14,598 nt of DNA from Christensenella sp. UBA7707 (GCA_002482435.1 DLFZ01000233.1:3050-17647), one strand, 5' to 3'; counted from the first letter of the stretch, positions 5,731-13,713 are shown. Program-made: numbers and translations. The notes: generated by a model not told the origin, from the sequence alone.

Positions 5731-7820
5731 GAAAGGTTCTCCTCGCGGATCACATACTTTTTGCGCTCCATGTATTCTTCCTTTTTGCCGCGGTGGTAGT
5801 TTTGCACCGGGCGCAGGTAACCTACAACACGGCTCCATACCTCGGCCTCTTTGCCGCAGGTGGGGCAGTTGAAGTGCTCGCCTGCCACATAGCCATGCTC
5901 GGGGCAAATGGAGAAGGTCGGGGTGAGCGAAATATAGGGGAGCTTATAATTGGTAAACGCCTTTTGCAAAACCGCCTTGGCCACGCTGATGTCCTTGATG
6001 CGCTCCCCTAGGTACAAATGCAGCACCGTGCCGCCCGTATAGAGGGTTTGAAGCTCATCCTGCAAGTCGAGCGTTTCAAAAATATCGTCGGTAAAGCCAA
6101 CCGGGAGCTGGCTCGAGTTGGTGTAGTAGGGCGTTTGATTGCCCGCAGTGATGATATTCGGATACTTTTCTTTGTCGAGTTTAGCCAAGCGGTAGCTCGT
6201 GCCTTCCGCGGGTGTCGCCTCGAGGTTGTAGAAGTGGCCGGTTTCCTCCTGAATGTCGGTAAGAAGCTCGCGCATATAGCTGAGCGTGCGCACGGCAAAC
6301 CCCTGGCCGTTTTCGGTGGTAAGATCTTCTTTCAAAAGGTTGAGGCAGGCTTCGTTCATGCCCAGAAGCCCTACGGTGTTGAAATGGTTGTACCAGTATT
6401 GGCCCGTACGCGCCTTGATGTCCCTAAGATAATAAGCGGAATAGGGGTACATCCCGCGGGCGGTCTGCTCCTCCACAACCTTGCGTTTGATTTCAAGGCT
6501 CTTTTTGGCCGTATGCACCATTTGGCAAAGCCTTGCGCGGAATTCCGACTCGCTGCGTGAAACGTAGGCGATGCGCGGCAAATTGACGGTAACAACGCCG
6601 ATGGAGCCGGTGAGCGGGTTCGAGCCGAAAAGCCCGCCGCCGCGTTTGCGAAGCTCCTTGGTGTCAAGCCTTAAGCGGCAGCACATGGACACCGCGTCCT
6701 CGGGCGAGAGGTCGGAATTGATGTAGTTGGAGAAGTACGGAATGCCGTATTTGCAGGTGATTTCCATAAACCTGTCGACAACGGGACTGTTCCAGTCAAA
6801 CTCGCGGGTGATGTTGATGGTGGGGATGGGGAAGGTGAACACGCGGCCTTTGCTATCGCCCTCAAGCATCACGTCGCAAAACGCGGCATTGAAAAGATCC
6901 ATTTCGGCTTGAAAATCGCCGTACGTATCCTCCGTGGGCTTGCCACGGTAAATGACCGGTTCATCCTTGAGGGTACGGGGCACCTTGATGTCGAAGGTGA
7001 GGTTGGAAAACGGGCACTGAAAGCCCACGCGCGTGGGCACGTTGATGTTGAAAATGAACTCCTGCAGCGCCTGCTTGACGGCTTTATAATCGAGTTTGTC
7101 GTAGCGGATGAAGGGAGCGCAATAGGTGTCAAACGACGACCACGCCTGCGCGCCGGCGGTTTCGCCCTGCGTGGTGAACGTGGAGTTGACGATTTGCCCC
7201 AAAAACGAGCGCAGATGCTTCGGGGCGCTCGATTCGACCTTGCCGGGTACGCCGCCAAAGCCGTTTAAGAGGATCTGACGCAGATCCCAGCCGGCGCAGT
7301 AAGGGCCGAAGAAGCCAAGGTCGTGCATGTGAATGTCGCCGGATACATGCGCATCGCGCACCTCCGCGGGGTACACCTCATGCAGCCAGTACTGCTTGGT
7401 GAACGTTTCGCGGATGTAGTTGTTCATGCCGTTGATGGAGCGCTGCGTGTTGGCGTTCTCCTTGATTTGCCAATCCTGATCCTCAAGGTAGTTGGAGAAC
7501 ATTTCGATGGTCGCGCCGATGAGCGCGTTCGCTTCGCGGGAAGCGCGGCGCTTTTCGCGGTAGAGAATGAAGGCCTTTGCCGTGCGGGCATGGCCGTTTT
7601 CGATGAGCACCTTTTCTACGATATCCTGCACGCCTTCCACGTCAGCGGTGCCTTCGGGGTATTTAAAATTGGCGATCTCGCCCACCTGCGCGGCAAGCTT
7701 TTCGCTCAAATCCCAGTCGTTGCCACCCACGGCCTGCGCTGCCTTGAAAATAGCAAGCGCGATCTTCTCTTGCTTGTAGGGTACGAGTGCGCCGTTGCGC
7801 TTGCGGATCATCCTTAACAT
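5727..7820 (-). CDS. nrdD: Anaerobic (class III) ribonucleoside-triphosphate reductase
   Basis: A 697-residue catalytic subunit that reduces ribonucleoside triphosphates to deoxynucleotides without oxygen. An N-terminal ATP-cone (about residues 1-90, beginning RKRNGALVPYKQEKIA) gives allosteric control. The core contains INVPTRVGFQCPFSNLTFD, MCCRLRLD and LFGSNPLTGSIGVVTVNLPR. Near the C-terminus are four metal-binding cysteines (CPEH, then CPTC) and the glycyl-radical loop SRVVGYLRP with the radical Gly at about residue 667. Length is normal. ATG at 7820 is preferred because GGAGG lies nine bases upstream; a GTG at 7826 is only three bases from that site. It forms an operon with nrdG. An NrdR-like box pair and a hairpin with T tracts lie upstream, suggesting dNTP-linked repression. 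Confidence 0.97.
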   Translation of the reverse strand: MLRMIRKRNGALVPYKQEKIALAIFKAAQAVGGNDWDLSEKLAAQVGEIANFKYPEGTADVEGVQDIVEKVLIENGHARTAKAFILYREKRRASREANALIGATIEMFSNYLEDQDWQIKENANTQRSINGMNNYIRETFTKQYWLHEVYPAEVRDAHVSGDIHMHDLGFFGPYCAGWDLRQILLNGFGGVPGKVESSAPKHLRSFLGQIVNSTFTTQGETAGAQAWSSFDTYCAPFIRYDKLDYKAVKQALQEFIFNINVPTRVGFQCPFSNLTFDIKVPRTLKDEPVIYRGKPTEDTYGDFQAEMDLFNAAFCDVMLEGDSKGRVFTFPIPTINITREFDWNSPVVDRFMEITCKYGIPYFSNYINSDLSPEDAVSMCCRLRLDTKELRKRGGGLFGSNPLTGSIGVVTVNLPRIAYVSRSESEFRARLCQMVHTAKKSLEIKRKVVEEQTARGMYPYSAYYLRDIKARTGQYWYNHFNTVGLLGMNEACLNLLKEDLTTENGQGFAVRTLSYMRELLTDIQEETGHFYNLEATPAEGTSYRLAKLDKEKYPNIITAGNQTPYYTNSSQLPVGFTDDIFETLDLQDELQTLYTGGTVLHLYLGERIKDISVAKAVLQKAFTNYKLPYISLTPTFSICPEHGYVAGEHFNCPTCGKEAEVWSRVVGYLRPVQNYHRGKKEEYMERKKYVIREENLS

Positions 7821-7841
7821 TCTCACGTGCCTCCCTGCTTG

Positions 7842-7885
7842 ACTAGATAAAAAAAGACAAAAAATCCGCCCAATCCCGTCGGGCG
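7842..7885 (-). promoter_or_regulatory. Attenuator-like hairpin with T tracts in the nrdD leader
   Basis: On the minus strand CGCCC (7881-7885) pairs with GGGCG (7867-7871) around a 9-base loop and is followed by GATTTTTT, then GTC and a second run of seven T's. The stem is short (5 bp), so termination would be weak. It lies between the proposed nrdD promoter and nrdD, where it could reduce read-through. Confidence 0.35.
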
Positions 7886-7911
7886 CAAAAATGCATAACC
7901 CAAATCATTTA

Positions 7912-7957
7912 TACAATATGTTGTGGCTTGATTTTTTTAATGTGTGAATATATGGTA
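7912..7957. promoter_or_regulatory. Candidate tandem NrdR boxes upstream of nrdD
   Basis: Box 1 (7912-7925, TACAATATGTTGTG) matches 12 of 14 positions of the NrdR core CACAATATATTGTG as I recall it. Box 2 (7944-7957, GTGAATATATGGTA) matches 9 of 14. Their centres are 32 bases apart, about three helical turns, which is the known arrangement of paired NrdR boxes. Box 2 covers the proposed -10 and box 1 lies just downstream of the start. NrdR represses ribonucleotide reductase genes when dATP is high. The nrdR gene is not in the window. Confidence 0.5.
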
Positions 7958-7981
7958 GCAGAACTGCAATGCGGGTGTCAA
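7952..7981 (-). promoter_or_regulatory. Candidate promoter of nrdD-nrdG
   Basis: On the minus strand a perfect TTGACA (7976-7981) and TACCAT (7952-7957, 4 of 6 matches) are 18 bases apart. The leader would be about 125 bases. The -10 coincides with NrdR-like box 2. Confidence 0.45.
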
Positions 7982-7991
7982 TACCGGTTTG

Positions 7992-8010
7992 GAAAAATGC
8001 GGCATTTTTC
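7992..8010. repeat. 8-bp inverted repeat between divergent promoters
   Basis: GAAAAATG (7992-7999) and CATTTTTC (8003-8010) are exact reverse complements around CGG. The dyad lies 11 bases outside the nrdD -35 and 60 bases upstream of the fumC -35, so it could be an operator or a small hairpin. No known regulator motif was recognised. Confidence 0.4.
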
Positions 8011-8069
8011 GAACATTTTCGTAACCGTACAGGTCGGCGCACCATTTTGCCCGCGCAGCCGCGCCCGCG

Positions 8070-8099
8070 TTGACCTTCGTGCCGCGCGGGTGATAAAAT
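8070..8099 (+). promoter_or_regulatory. Promoter of fumC
   Basis: TTGACC (8070-8075) and TAAAAT (8094-8099) are 18 bases apart, each matching the sigma-A consensus at 5 of 6 positions, with an extended -10 TG at 8091-8092. The predicted start near 8106 supports the fumC start at 8130 rather than 8109. Confidence 0.65.
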
Positions 8100-8129
8100 G
8101 GGGAAAACATGGCGGTTGGGAGGGCGTGT

Positions 8130-9485
8130 ATGGAAGTCCGTACGGAGCGCGACAGCATGGGAGAAGTGAAGGTGGAAGCGCACCGCCTTTGGGGCGCGCA
8201 AACGCAAAGGAGCCTTGCGCACTTTAAAATCGGCGGCTTGATGCCGCTCGAGCTGATTCACGCCATTGCGCGCATCAAGGGAGCCGCGGCGCAGGCCAAT
8301 GCCGCGCTTGGCTGCTTGGAGCAGCAAAAGGCGGAAGCCATTGCCGCTGCGGCGGAGGAAATTCTTCGCGGCACATACGACGATGCGTTTCCGCTTTGTA
8401 TTTACCAAACGGGAAGCGGTACGCAAACCAACATGAACGTCAACGAGGTGATCGTGCATCTGTGCGCACTTCGTGGCGTAACAGTGCACCCAAACGACCA
8501 CGTCAACCTCGGACAGAGCACCAACGATGTATTTCCCTCTGCCATGCATGTTTCTGCCGTGCTTGGCATTCGGCAAAGCCTGCTGCCGGCGCTCCGAAAG
8601 ATGCTTGATGTTATGAATGAACATTCCGTCAATTATAAATGCCTCATAAAACTTGGGCGCACGCATTTGCAGGACGCGGTTCCCGTAACGCTCGGGCAGG
8701 AATTTTCCGGTTACGCCGCAATGCTCCACAGCGGCATCCAAATGCTTGAGGCCGCGCTGCCGCTTCTGTATGAACTGCCGCTTGGCGGCACGGCGGTGGG
8801 CACAGGGCTTAACGCGCACAAGGCGCTTGGCGAAAAGGGCTGCGCGCGCCTCGCTGAAAGCTGCGGCATGCCTTTTGTAGCTGCACCAAACAAATTTCAG
8901 GGGCTTACCTCTAAAAACGCGCTTGTGTTCGCGCACGGCGCGCTCAGCGCGCTCGCGGCTGACCTTTTTAAAGTTGCGGATGACATACGTCTTCTTGCAA
9001 GCGGTCCGCGCGGCGGGTTTGGAGAGCTCATTTTGCCCGAAAACGAGCCCGGAAGCTCTATTATGCCCGGCAAGGTGAACCCCACACAGTGCGAGGCGCT
9101 TCAAATGGTTTGCGCGCGCGTGCACGGCAACCACGCCTCCGTAAGCTTTGCGGCCTCGCAGGGGCATTTGGAGCTCAACGCCATGATGCCCGGCATTGCG
9201 GCGGATTTTTTAGAATCCGTAAGGCTTCTTAGCGAGGCGATCAAAAGCTTTACCGAGCACTGCCTTATAGGTTTGGAACCCAATTTGAAGGCCATCAAGC
9301 TTCATCTTGGCGCGTCGCTCATGCTTGTAACGGCGCTTTCTCCACGCATCGGCTACGAGAACGCGGCGCACATCGCGCAACGCGCACACAAGGAAGGCCT
9401 TACCTTACGTGAAGCGGCACTTGAAAGTGGCCTTGTTTCACCGGAGGAGTTTGACACGCTCGTAAGGCCGGAAACGATGATTTGA
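8130..9485 (+). CDS. fumC: Class II fumarate hydratase (fumarase)
   Basis: A 451-residue, oxygen-stable, iron-free fumarase interconverting fumarate and malate. Order of motifs: RTERDSMGEVKV and WGAQTQRSL at the start, GSGTQTNMNVNE, HPNDHVNLGQSTND, KLGRTHLQDAVPVTLGQEFSGY, LGGTAVGTG, then the superfamily signature GSSIMPGKVNPTQCEA at about residues 308-323 with the catalytic serine. The TQCEA ending separates fumarase from aspartase. The C-terminal LVTALSPRIGYENAA also fits FumC. ATG 8130 is chosen over 8109 because GGGAGGG lies five bases upstream and the promoter start is near 8106. It leads an apparent three-gene unit, divergent from nrdD. Class II fumarase in an organism using class III nucleotide reductase suggests a general or purine-linked role. 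Confidence 0.96.
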   Translation: MEVRTERDSMGEVKVEAHRLWGAQTQRSLAHFKIGGLMPLELIHAIARIKGAAAQANAALGCLEQQKAEAIAAAAEEILRGTYDDAFPLCIYQTGSGTQTNMNVNEVIVHLCALRGVTVHPNDHVNLGQSTNDVFPSAMHVSAVLGIRQSLLPALRKMLDVMNEHSVNYKCLIKLGRTHLQDAVPVTLGQEFSGYAAMLHSGIQMLEAALPLLYELPLGGTAVGTGLNAHKALGEKGCARLAESCGMPFVAAPNKFQGLTSKNALVFAHGALSALAADLFKVADDIRLLASGPRGGFGELILPENEPGSSIMPGKVNPTQCEALQMVCARVHGNHASVSFAASQGHLELNAMMPGIAADFLESVRLLSEAIKSFTEHCLIGLEPNLKAIKLHLGASLMLVTALSPRIGYENAAHIAQRAHKEGLTLREAALESGLVSPEEFDTLVRPETMI

Positions 9486-9498
9486 GGAGGAGCTGAGT

Positions 9499-10005
9499 AT
9501 GGAGTTCACAAGGCTTCGCGCTTGGCAGGAAAGCGACGCGGCGGACGTGGTGCATGCCATCAACAACAAAGAGGTGCTCAATAACCTTCGCGACGGCATT
9601 CCTTACCCGTATTCCCTTGCGGATGCGGAGTCGTTCATCCGCTCCCGGCTGGATGCGGACAAAAATGAGGCGTTCGCGTGGGCGATTACGGACAATGGCC
9701 GTGTCATCGGTAGCATCGGCATTTTTAGAAAGGGCAACATCCATCGACTTACCGCCGAAATGGGGTATTACCTCGCCGAGGATTTTTGGGGCAAGGGCAT
9801 TGCGACCGAAGCGGTGCGCGAGGCGGTTTCGTATGTGTTTTTACATACCGATATCGTACGCGTTTACGCAGAGCCGTTTGCAAGAAACCTCGCATCGTGC
9901 CGCGTGCTTGAAAAGGCCGGGTTCACGTTTGAGGGCGTGCTGCGCAAAAATGCAATTAAGAACGGTGAAATTCTCGATATGAGGCTTTACAGCATCGTTC
10001 GTTAG
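9499..10005 (+). CDS. GNAT acetyltransferase, RimJ/RimL-like
   Basis: A 168-residue N-acetyltransferase of the Acetyltransf_3 (RimJ/RimL/SpeG-like) group. Seen: an N-terminal LRAWQESDAADVVHAINNKEVLNNLRD segment, the GxIG-type strand VIGSIGIF, the acetyl-CoA loop YLAEDFWGKGIATEAVREAVSY (about residues 92-113) and the C-terminal NLASCRVLEKAGFTFEGVLRKN. These place it among enzymes that acetylate protein N-termini or small molecules; the substrate cannot be told from sequence. The ATG follows GAGGAGG at good spacing and lies 13 bases after the fumC stop, so it is probably co-transcribed with fumC. Confidence 0.9.
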   Translation: MEFTRLRAWQESDAADVVHAINNKEVLNNLRDGIPYPYSLADAESFIRSRLDADKNEAFAWAITDNGRVIGSIGIFRKGNIHRLTAEMGYYLAEDFWGKGIATEAVREAVSYVFLHTDIVRVYAEPFARNLASCRVLEKAGFTFEGVLRKNAIKNGEILDMRLYSIVR

Positions 10006-10035
10006 CTTAGAAGAAAGAAAAGAGGGAGTTTTTGC

Positions 10036-10605
10036 TTGCCGTATCTTGAGGAAATCAAGCGGTATAGGCCGTGCAACGCACAGGAGGCCGCCGATCAAAA
10101 GCAGATATTAGCGTTCATCGAAAAGCACCCGAAAAATGTGCTGCTTCGAGAGAACCGCACCGCGCATATCACAAGCTCGGGGTTTATCGTCAATACGACG
10201 TGTGACAAGGCGCTTCTTATCCACCACAACCAACGCGGTGTGTGGGCATGGACGGGTGGGCATGCCGATGGCGACACCAACCTTTTGGATGTGGCGCTTC
10301 GCGAAGCCAAGGAGGAAACGGGCGTTGTACACATTCGCCCGCTCAAAAAGGAAATCGCCTCGCTCGATATTTTGCCTGTGTACGGACATACGAGAAAGGG
10401 CGAATATGTAAGCACGCACCTGCACCTTTCGGTTTCCTACCTTTTGGTGTGCGAGGAGAGCGACGTGCTTTCCGTTTGCGAAGGGGAAAACACCGCTGTG
10501 GCGTGGTTTCCATTTTCGTATTTTTCCGATGAAAACTTTATTGGGCCGGACGTATACCTTTATAACAAGCTCATCGAACGGGCGAAGGTTGCGTTTGGGC
10601 GTTGA
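10036..10605 (+). CDS. Nudix hydrolase
   Basis: A 189-residue Nudix protein that would hydrolyse a nucleoside diphosphate linked to another group. The Nudix box at residues 75-97 reads GHADGDTNLLDVALREAKEETGV. The core REAKEETGV with the metal-binding glutamates is intact, but the first Glu of the GX5E consensus is Thr. This GGHADGD-T pattern, as I recall it, occurs in a subgroup, so it need not mean loss of activity. The start is TTG at 10036, with AGAGGGAG seven bases upstream and no nearby ATG in frame. It lies 30 bases after the acetyltransferase stop and ends the fumC unit. Substrate unknown; detoxification of damaged nucleotides is one possibility. Confidence 0.9.
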   Translation: MPYLEEIKRYRPCNAQEAADQKQILAFIEKHPKNVLLRENRTAHITSSGFIVNTTCDKALLIHHNQRGVWAWTGGHADGDTNLLDVALREAKEETGVVHIRPLKKEIASLDILPVYGHTRKGEYVSTHLHLSVSYLLVCEESDVLSVCEGENTAVAWFPFSYFSDENFIGPDVYLYNKLIERAKVAFGR

Positions 10606-10641
10606 CCGGCTAGGCCTGCTTGAATCTTAGGGCCTTGCAGT

Positions 10642-10679
10642 AAAAAGCGCGCCGCGTGAAAACACGCGGCGCATTTTTT
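10642..10679. terminator. Bidirectional terminator between the Nudix gene and purB
   Basis: A perfect 10-bp stem GCGCCGCGTG (10649-10658) with CACGCGGCGC (10663-10672) and AAAA loop. It is followed by TTTTTT on the plus strand and by TTTTT on the minus strand (10642-10646 region), so it serves both convergent units. Confidence 0.92.
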
Positions 10680-10701
10680 GTTGAATAATAGTTCAATTGC
10701 T

Positions 10702-12114
10702 TTACACATGCAAATCCTCCGCCCTCTCAGCGTCACTAAGGTCCGGCAGGCTTTCAAGGAAGCGTTCCACCTGTTCCTCGCAGCGCCCTGTGAGGTTCTT
10801 CGCGTCAGCAACGGCCTCGATTTCAGCCTTGCTAAGCGGGAAGGTAGGGTCAAAAGCGAGACGGGAAAGAAGGTCGCACGGTTCGCCCTCCTTCATGCGG
10901 GCGGTGGCGGCCATGGAATGCGTGCGAATGACCTCATGCAGCGCTTGCCTGTCGCCACCTTTTTTCACGCCCTCCATCAAGAGGTTTTCCGTAACGAGGA
11001 AGGGAACGTATTCGGCAAGGTTTCGCGCGATGATCTTTTCATTCACCACAAGTCCTTGTGCGATGTTTTGAACAAGCCTTAGAACGGCGTCCGTTGCCAA
11101 AAAGGCCTCGGGTATGGCGATGCGGCGGTTTGCGGAGTCGTCAAGCGTGCGCTCAAACCACTGCACGCTCGCAGTAGCCGCGCCGTTTTGCGCGTCCGCC
11201 ATCACATAGCGGGCAAGGGAGCACACGCGCTCTGCACGCATGGGGTTTCGTTTGTAGGCCATGGCCGAGGAACCGATTTGCTCGGTTTCAAAGGGTTCCT
11301 CCACCTCGCGCATGTGCTGCAAAAGCCGAAGGTCGTTTGCAAAACGGTACGCGCTTTGCGCAATGGAGGAAAGCGCGTTTAAAATGCGGCTGTCGAGTTT
11401 GCGCGGGTAGGTTTGCCCTGTCACGGGGAACGCGGCCTCAAAGCCGAACGCACGCGCGAGGTAGCTGTTAAGTTCGTCGGCCTTTTTTCCGTCGCCGTCG
11501 AACAGGCTCAAAAAGCTCGCTTCGGTGCCGGTGGTACCACGGCTCCCTAAAAAGAGGATGTTTTTTAAAGCGAAATCAAGCTCGTCGAGGTCGGAAAGAA
11601 AATCCTGCATCCAAAGGCAGGCGCGCTTGCCCACGGTAACGGGCTGCGCAGGCTGCAAATGCGTAAAGCCGAGCGTCGGCAGCGCCTTGTAGCGCGCCGC
11701 AAAGCCTTTGAGCGAAAGAAGCACGCCGCAAAGCTGTTTTCTAAGGTGCAAAAGCCCGTCGCGGTAAAGGATGAGGTCCGCGTTGTCGGTCACATAACAG
11801 CTTGTCGCGCCCATGTGAAGGATGCCCTTCGCGCCGGGTGCCGCAAGCCCGAACCCGTAGATGTGTGCCATCACGTCGTGGCGTACTTCTTTTTCCTTTT
11901 TGGCAATGGCCTCGTAGTCGATTTCGTCGAGGTGTGCCTTGAGCTCGTCGATTTGCTCCTTCGTAATGGGGAGACCAAGAAGGCGCTCTCCCTCGGCGAG
12001 GGCGATCCATAGCCTGCGCCAGGTTTTCACGCGTGTGTCGGGGGAGAAAAGCTCGAGCATGTAGCGCGACGCATAGCGCGAGGATAGGGGGGATTCGTAA
12101 ACGGTTTTGTCCAT
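10702..12114 (-). CDS. purB: Adenylosuccinate lyase, ADSL-like clade
   Basis: A 470-residue fumarase-superfamily lyase acting twice in purine synthesis: SAICAR to AICAR and adenylosuccinate to AMP, each time releasing fumarate. Motifs: RHDVMAHIYGFG, GILHMGATSCYVTDNADL, TLGFTHLQPAQPVT with the catalytic His151, GTTGTEASFLSLFDGD, and the signature loop GSSAMAYKRNPMRAER at residues 281-296. This wording and the length resemble animal-type ADSL (about 480 residues) more than the 430-residue B. subtilis enzyme. In the loop the usual Pro after SSAM is Ala. The ATG at 12114 is chosen because GGAGGT lies just upstream and MDKTVYESPLSSRYAS fits the family. It follows purA by 55 bases and is probably co-transcribed. 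Confidence 0.96.
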   Translation of the reverse strand: MDKTVYESPLSSRYASRYMLELFSPDTRVKTWRRLWIALAEGERLLGLPITKEQIDELKAHLDEIDYEAIAKKEKEVRHDVMAHIYGFGLAAPGAKGILHMGATSCYVTDNADLILYRDGLLHLRKQLCGVLLSLKGFAARYKALPTLGFTHLQPAQPVTVGKRACLWMQDFLSDLDELDFALKNILFLGSRGTTGTEASFLSLFDGDGKKADELNSYLARAFGFEAAFPVTGQTYPRKLDSRILNALSSIAQSAYRFANDLRLLQHMREVEEPFETEQIGSSAMAYKRNPMRAERVCSLARYVMADAQNGAATASVQWFERTLDDSANRRIAIPEAFLATDAVLRLVQNIAQGLVVNEKIIARNLAEYVPFLVTENLLMEGVKKGGDRQALHEVIRTHSMAATARMKEGEPCDLLSRLAFDPTFPLSKAEIEAVADAKNLTGRCEEQVERFLESLPDLSDAERAEDLHV

Positions 12115-12169
12115 AACGCATACCTCCAAATGCGGGAAACCATACCCGCGCGGCACTTGGTTGGTTCGT

Positions 12170-13444
12170 TCAGCGCAGAATGATGTCGTTCCTGCTCGCG
12201 CCAACGCTTACGTAAGGAATGGGGCAGCAAAGCTCCTTTTCAAGGAAAAGCACATATTCGCGTGCGGCCTTGGGCAAATCTTTGAATTCGCGCACGGAGG
12301 AAATGTCGCAGTTCCAGCCCTCCATGTATTCCACGATCGGCTTTGCCGCAGAAAGCATAGGCGTGATGGGGAATTCATCGGTGCGCTTGCTATTTAACTC
12401 GTAGGCGACGCACACGGGAATCTTTTCCATATAGGATAAAACATCAAGCTTCGTCAGTGCAAGCTCTGTTGCGCCCTGCACCCTTACGCCGTAGCGCGTA
12501 GCGACGAGATCAAAGGGCCCTACGCGTCTCGGGCGCCCCGTGGCCGCACCGTACTCACCGCCCGCCTCGCGTAGGGCGTCTGCGTCTTCCCCGAACCATT
12601 CTGCCACAAAGGGGCCTTCGCCCACGCAGGAGGAATAGGCTTTTACAACACCTACCACCGAATCCACCTTCATGTCAGGAGCGCCGGAGCCGATGGGCGC
12701 ATACGCCGCGAGCGGCGAGGAAGAGGAGGTGTAGGGGTAAATGCCGAAATCGATGTCGCGAAGCGCGCCGAGCTGCGCCTCAAACAGTATTTTTTTGCCA
12801 GCCCGATGCGCCTCGTGAAGCACCTTGCCGGTATCGCAAATATGCTCCTTGAGCGGCGCGCCGAAGGTTTCCGCCCATGCGAGCATGTCATTAAGCTCAT
12901 AGGGCTTTTCGCCGTACACGTTTTGTATTGTGAGGTTTTTCCATTCGAGCACGCCCTGAAGGTGCGCCTTCAAATATTCGGGCAGCAAAAGCTCGCCCGC
13001 CATAATGCCTTTTTTCAAATACTTGTCGCCGTAAACGGGACCGATACCGCGCTTGGTGGAGCCGTATTTCGCGTCCTTGAGGCGCGCTTCTTCAAGAGCG
13101 TCCTGTGCCTTGTGGAAGGGAAACACCAAAATGGCGCGGTCGCTGATCTTCAGGTTTTCGCCCGTAATCTTTACGCCCGCGGCGCGAAGCTTTTGAATTT
13201 CACCGCAAAGGTGTTCAAGGTCGATCACGGTGCCGTTGCCCAAAACGTTAATGACGCCCTCGGTAAAAATGCCGGAGGGCAGGAGATTGAGCGCGAACTT
13301 GCCGTATTGATTGATGACCGTGTGTCCGGCGTTGCTGCCGCCCTGGTAGCGCACCACCGCACCGCAGTCCGCCGCAAGAAGATCCACCATGCGGCCCTTT
13401 CCCTCGTCACCCCAGTTGATGCCTACCACCGCGCACGTTGCCAT
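12170..13444 (-). CDS. purA: Adenylosuccinate synthetase
   Basis: A 424-residue enzyme (family about 427) joining aspartate to IMP with GTP to give adenylosuccinate. Visible: the P-loop-like WGDEGKG at residues 11-17 with catalytic Asp13, GGSNAGHTV with catalytic His41, the IMP-binding STKRGIGPVYGDK, FEAQLGALRDIDFGIYPYTSSS, and the C-terminal VSVGASRNDIIL. The STKRGIGPVYGDKYLKKG segment differs slightly from the common STGRGIGPAY form. ATG 13444 follows AAAGGAGAA on the minus strand, and the upstream open frame is not part of the family. It is first gene of purA-purB, from a promoter at 13485-13513, divergent from hpt. Confidence 0.97.
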   Translation of the reverse strand: MATCAVVGINWGDEGKGRMVDLLAADCGAVVRYQGGSNAGHTVINQYGKFALNLLPSGIFTEGVINVLGNGTVIDLEHLCGEIQKLRAAGVKITGENLKISDRAILVFPFHKAQDALEEARLKDAKYGSTKRGIGPVYGDKYLKKGIMAGELLLPEYLKAHLQGVLEWKNLTIQNVYGEKPYELNDMLAWAETFGAPLKEHICDTGKVLHEAHRAGKKILFEAQLGALRDIDFGIYPYTSSSSPLAAYAPIGSGAPDMKVDSVVGVVKAYSSCVGEGPFVAEWFGEDADALREAGGEYGAATGRPRRVGPFDLVATRYGVRVQGATELALTKLDVLSYMEKIPVCVAYELNSKRTDEFPITPMLSAAKPIVEYMEGWNCDISSVREFKDLPKAAREYVLFLEKELCCPIPYVSVGASRNDIILR

Positions 13445-13484
13445 TGTGTTGTTCTCCTTTGCGTTTTCATTTTTGCCGGAAACA

Positions 13485-13513
13485 ATTATATCCTTCTCGT
13501 CTACGCGCGTAAA
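13485..13513 (-). promoter_or_regulatory. Promoter of purA-purB
   Basis: On the minus strand TTTACG (13508-13513, 4 of 6) and a perfect TATAAT (13485-13490) are exactly 17 bases apart. Predicted start is near 13478, leaving a leader of about 34 bases. Confidence 0.7.
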
Positions 13514-13684
13514 CGTGCAGTGCAAAACAAAAAACCAATGCCCGCATAAGCACGCCTTATAAAGCCAGTCGCCTTTTATGAAAAATAAGCAAAATGACAA
13601 GCAAAAAGCGCATTTATAAATTCAGCTTATATCAGTATTCAAACTCGATATGGCGAAAAGCCGCCCAAACAGGCCGTATGCGCC

Positions 13685-13713
13685 TTGTGCGCAACGGGAA
13701 ATGCTGATAAAGT
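13685..13713 (+). promoter_or_regulatory. Candidate promoter of hpt
   Basis: TTGTGC (13685-13690) and TAAAGT (13708-13713) are 17 bases apart, each 4 of 6 matches to consensus. Predicted start is near 13720, about 36 bases before the ATG. Confidence 0.45.

Larger units (their letters stand above)
7821..8129. other. Divergent regulatory region nrdD / fumC
   Basis: 309 bases with no supported gene. From left to right it holds the nrdD ribosome binding site, T-rich leader sequence with a hairpin (7842-7885), an NrdR-like box pair (7912-7957) overlapping a minus-strand promoter, an 8-bp dyad (7992-8010), and a good plus-strand promoter for fumC (8070-8099). Confidence 0.7.

Noticed and set aside
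5731..5907. N-terminal extension of NrdG upstream of 5730
   Set aside because: It lies wholly within nrdD in another frame and does not resemble NrdG; the GTG with overlapping stop and ribosome binding site explains the start.
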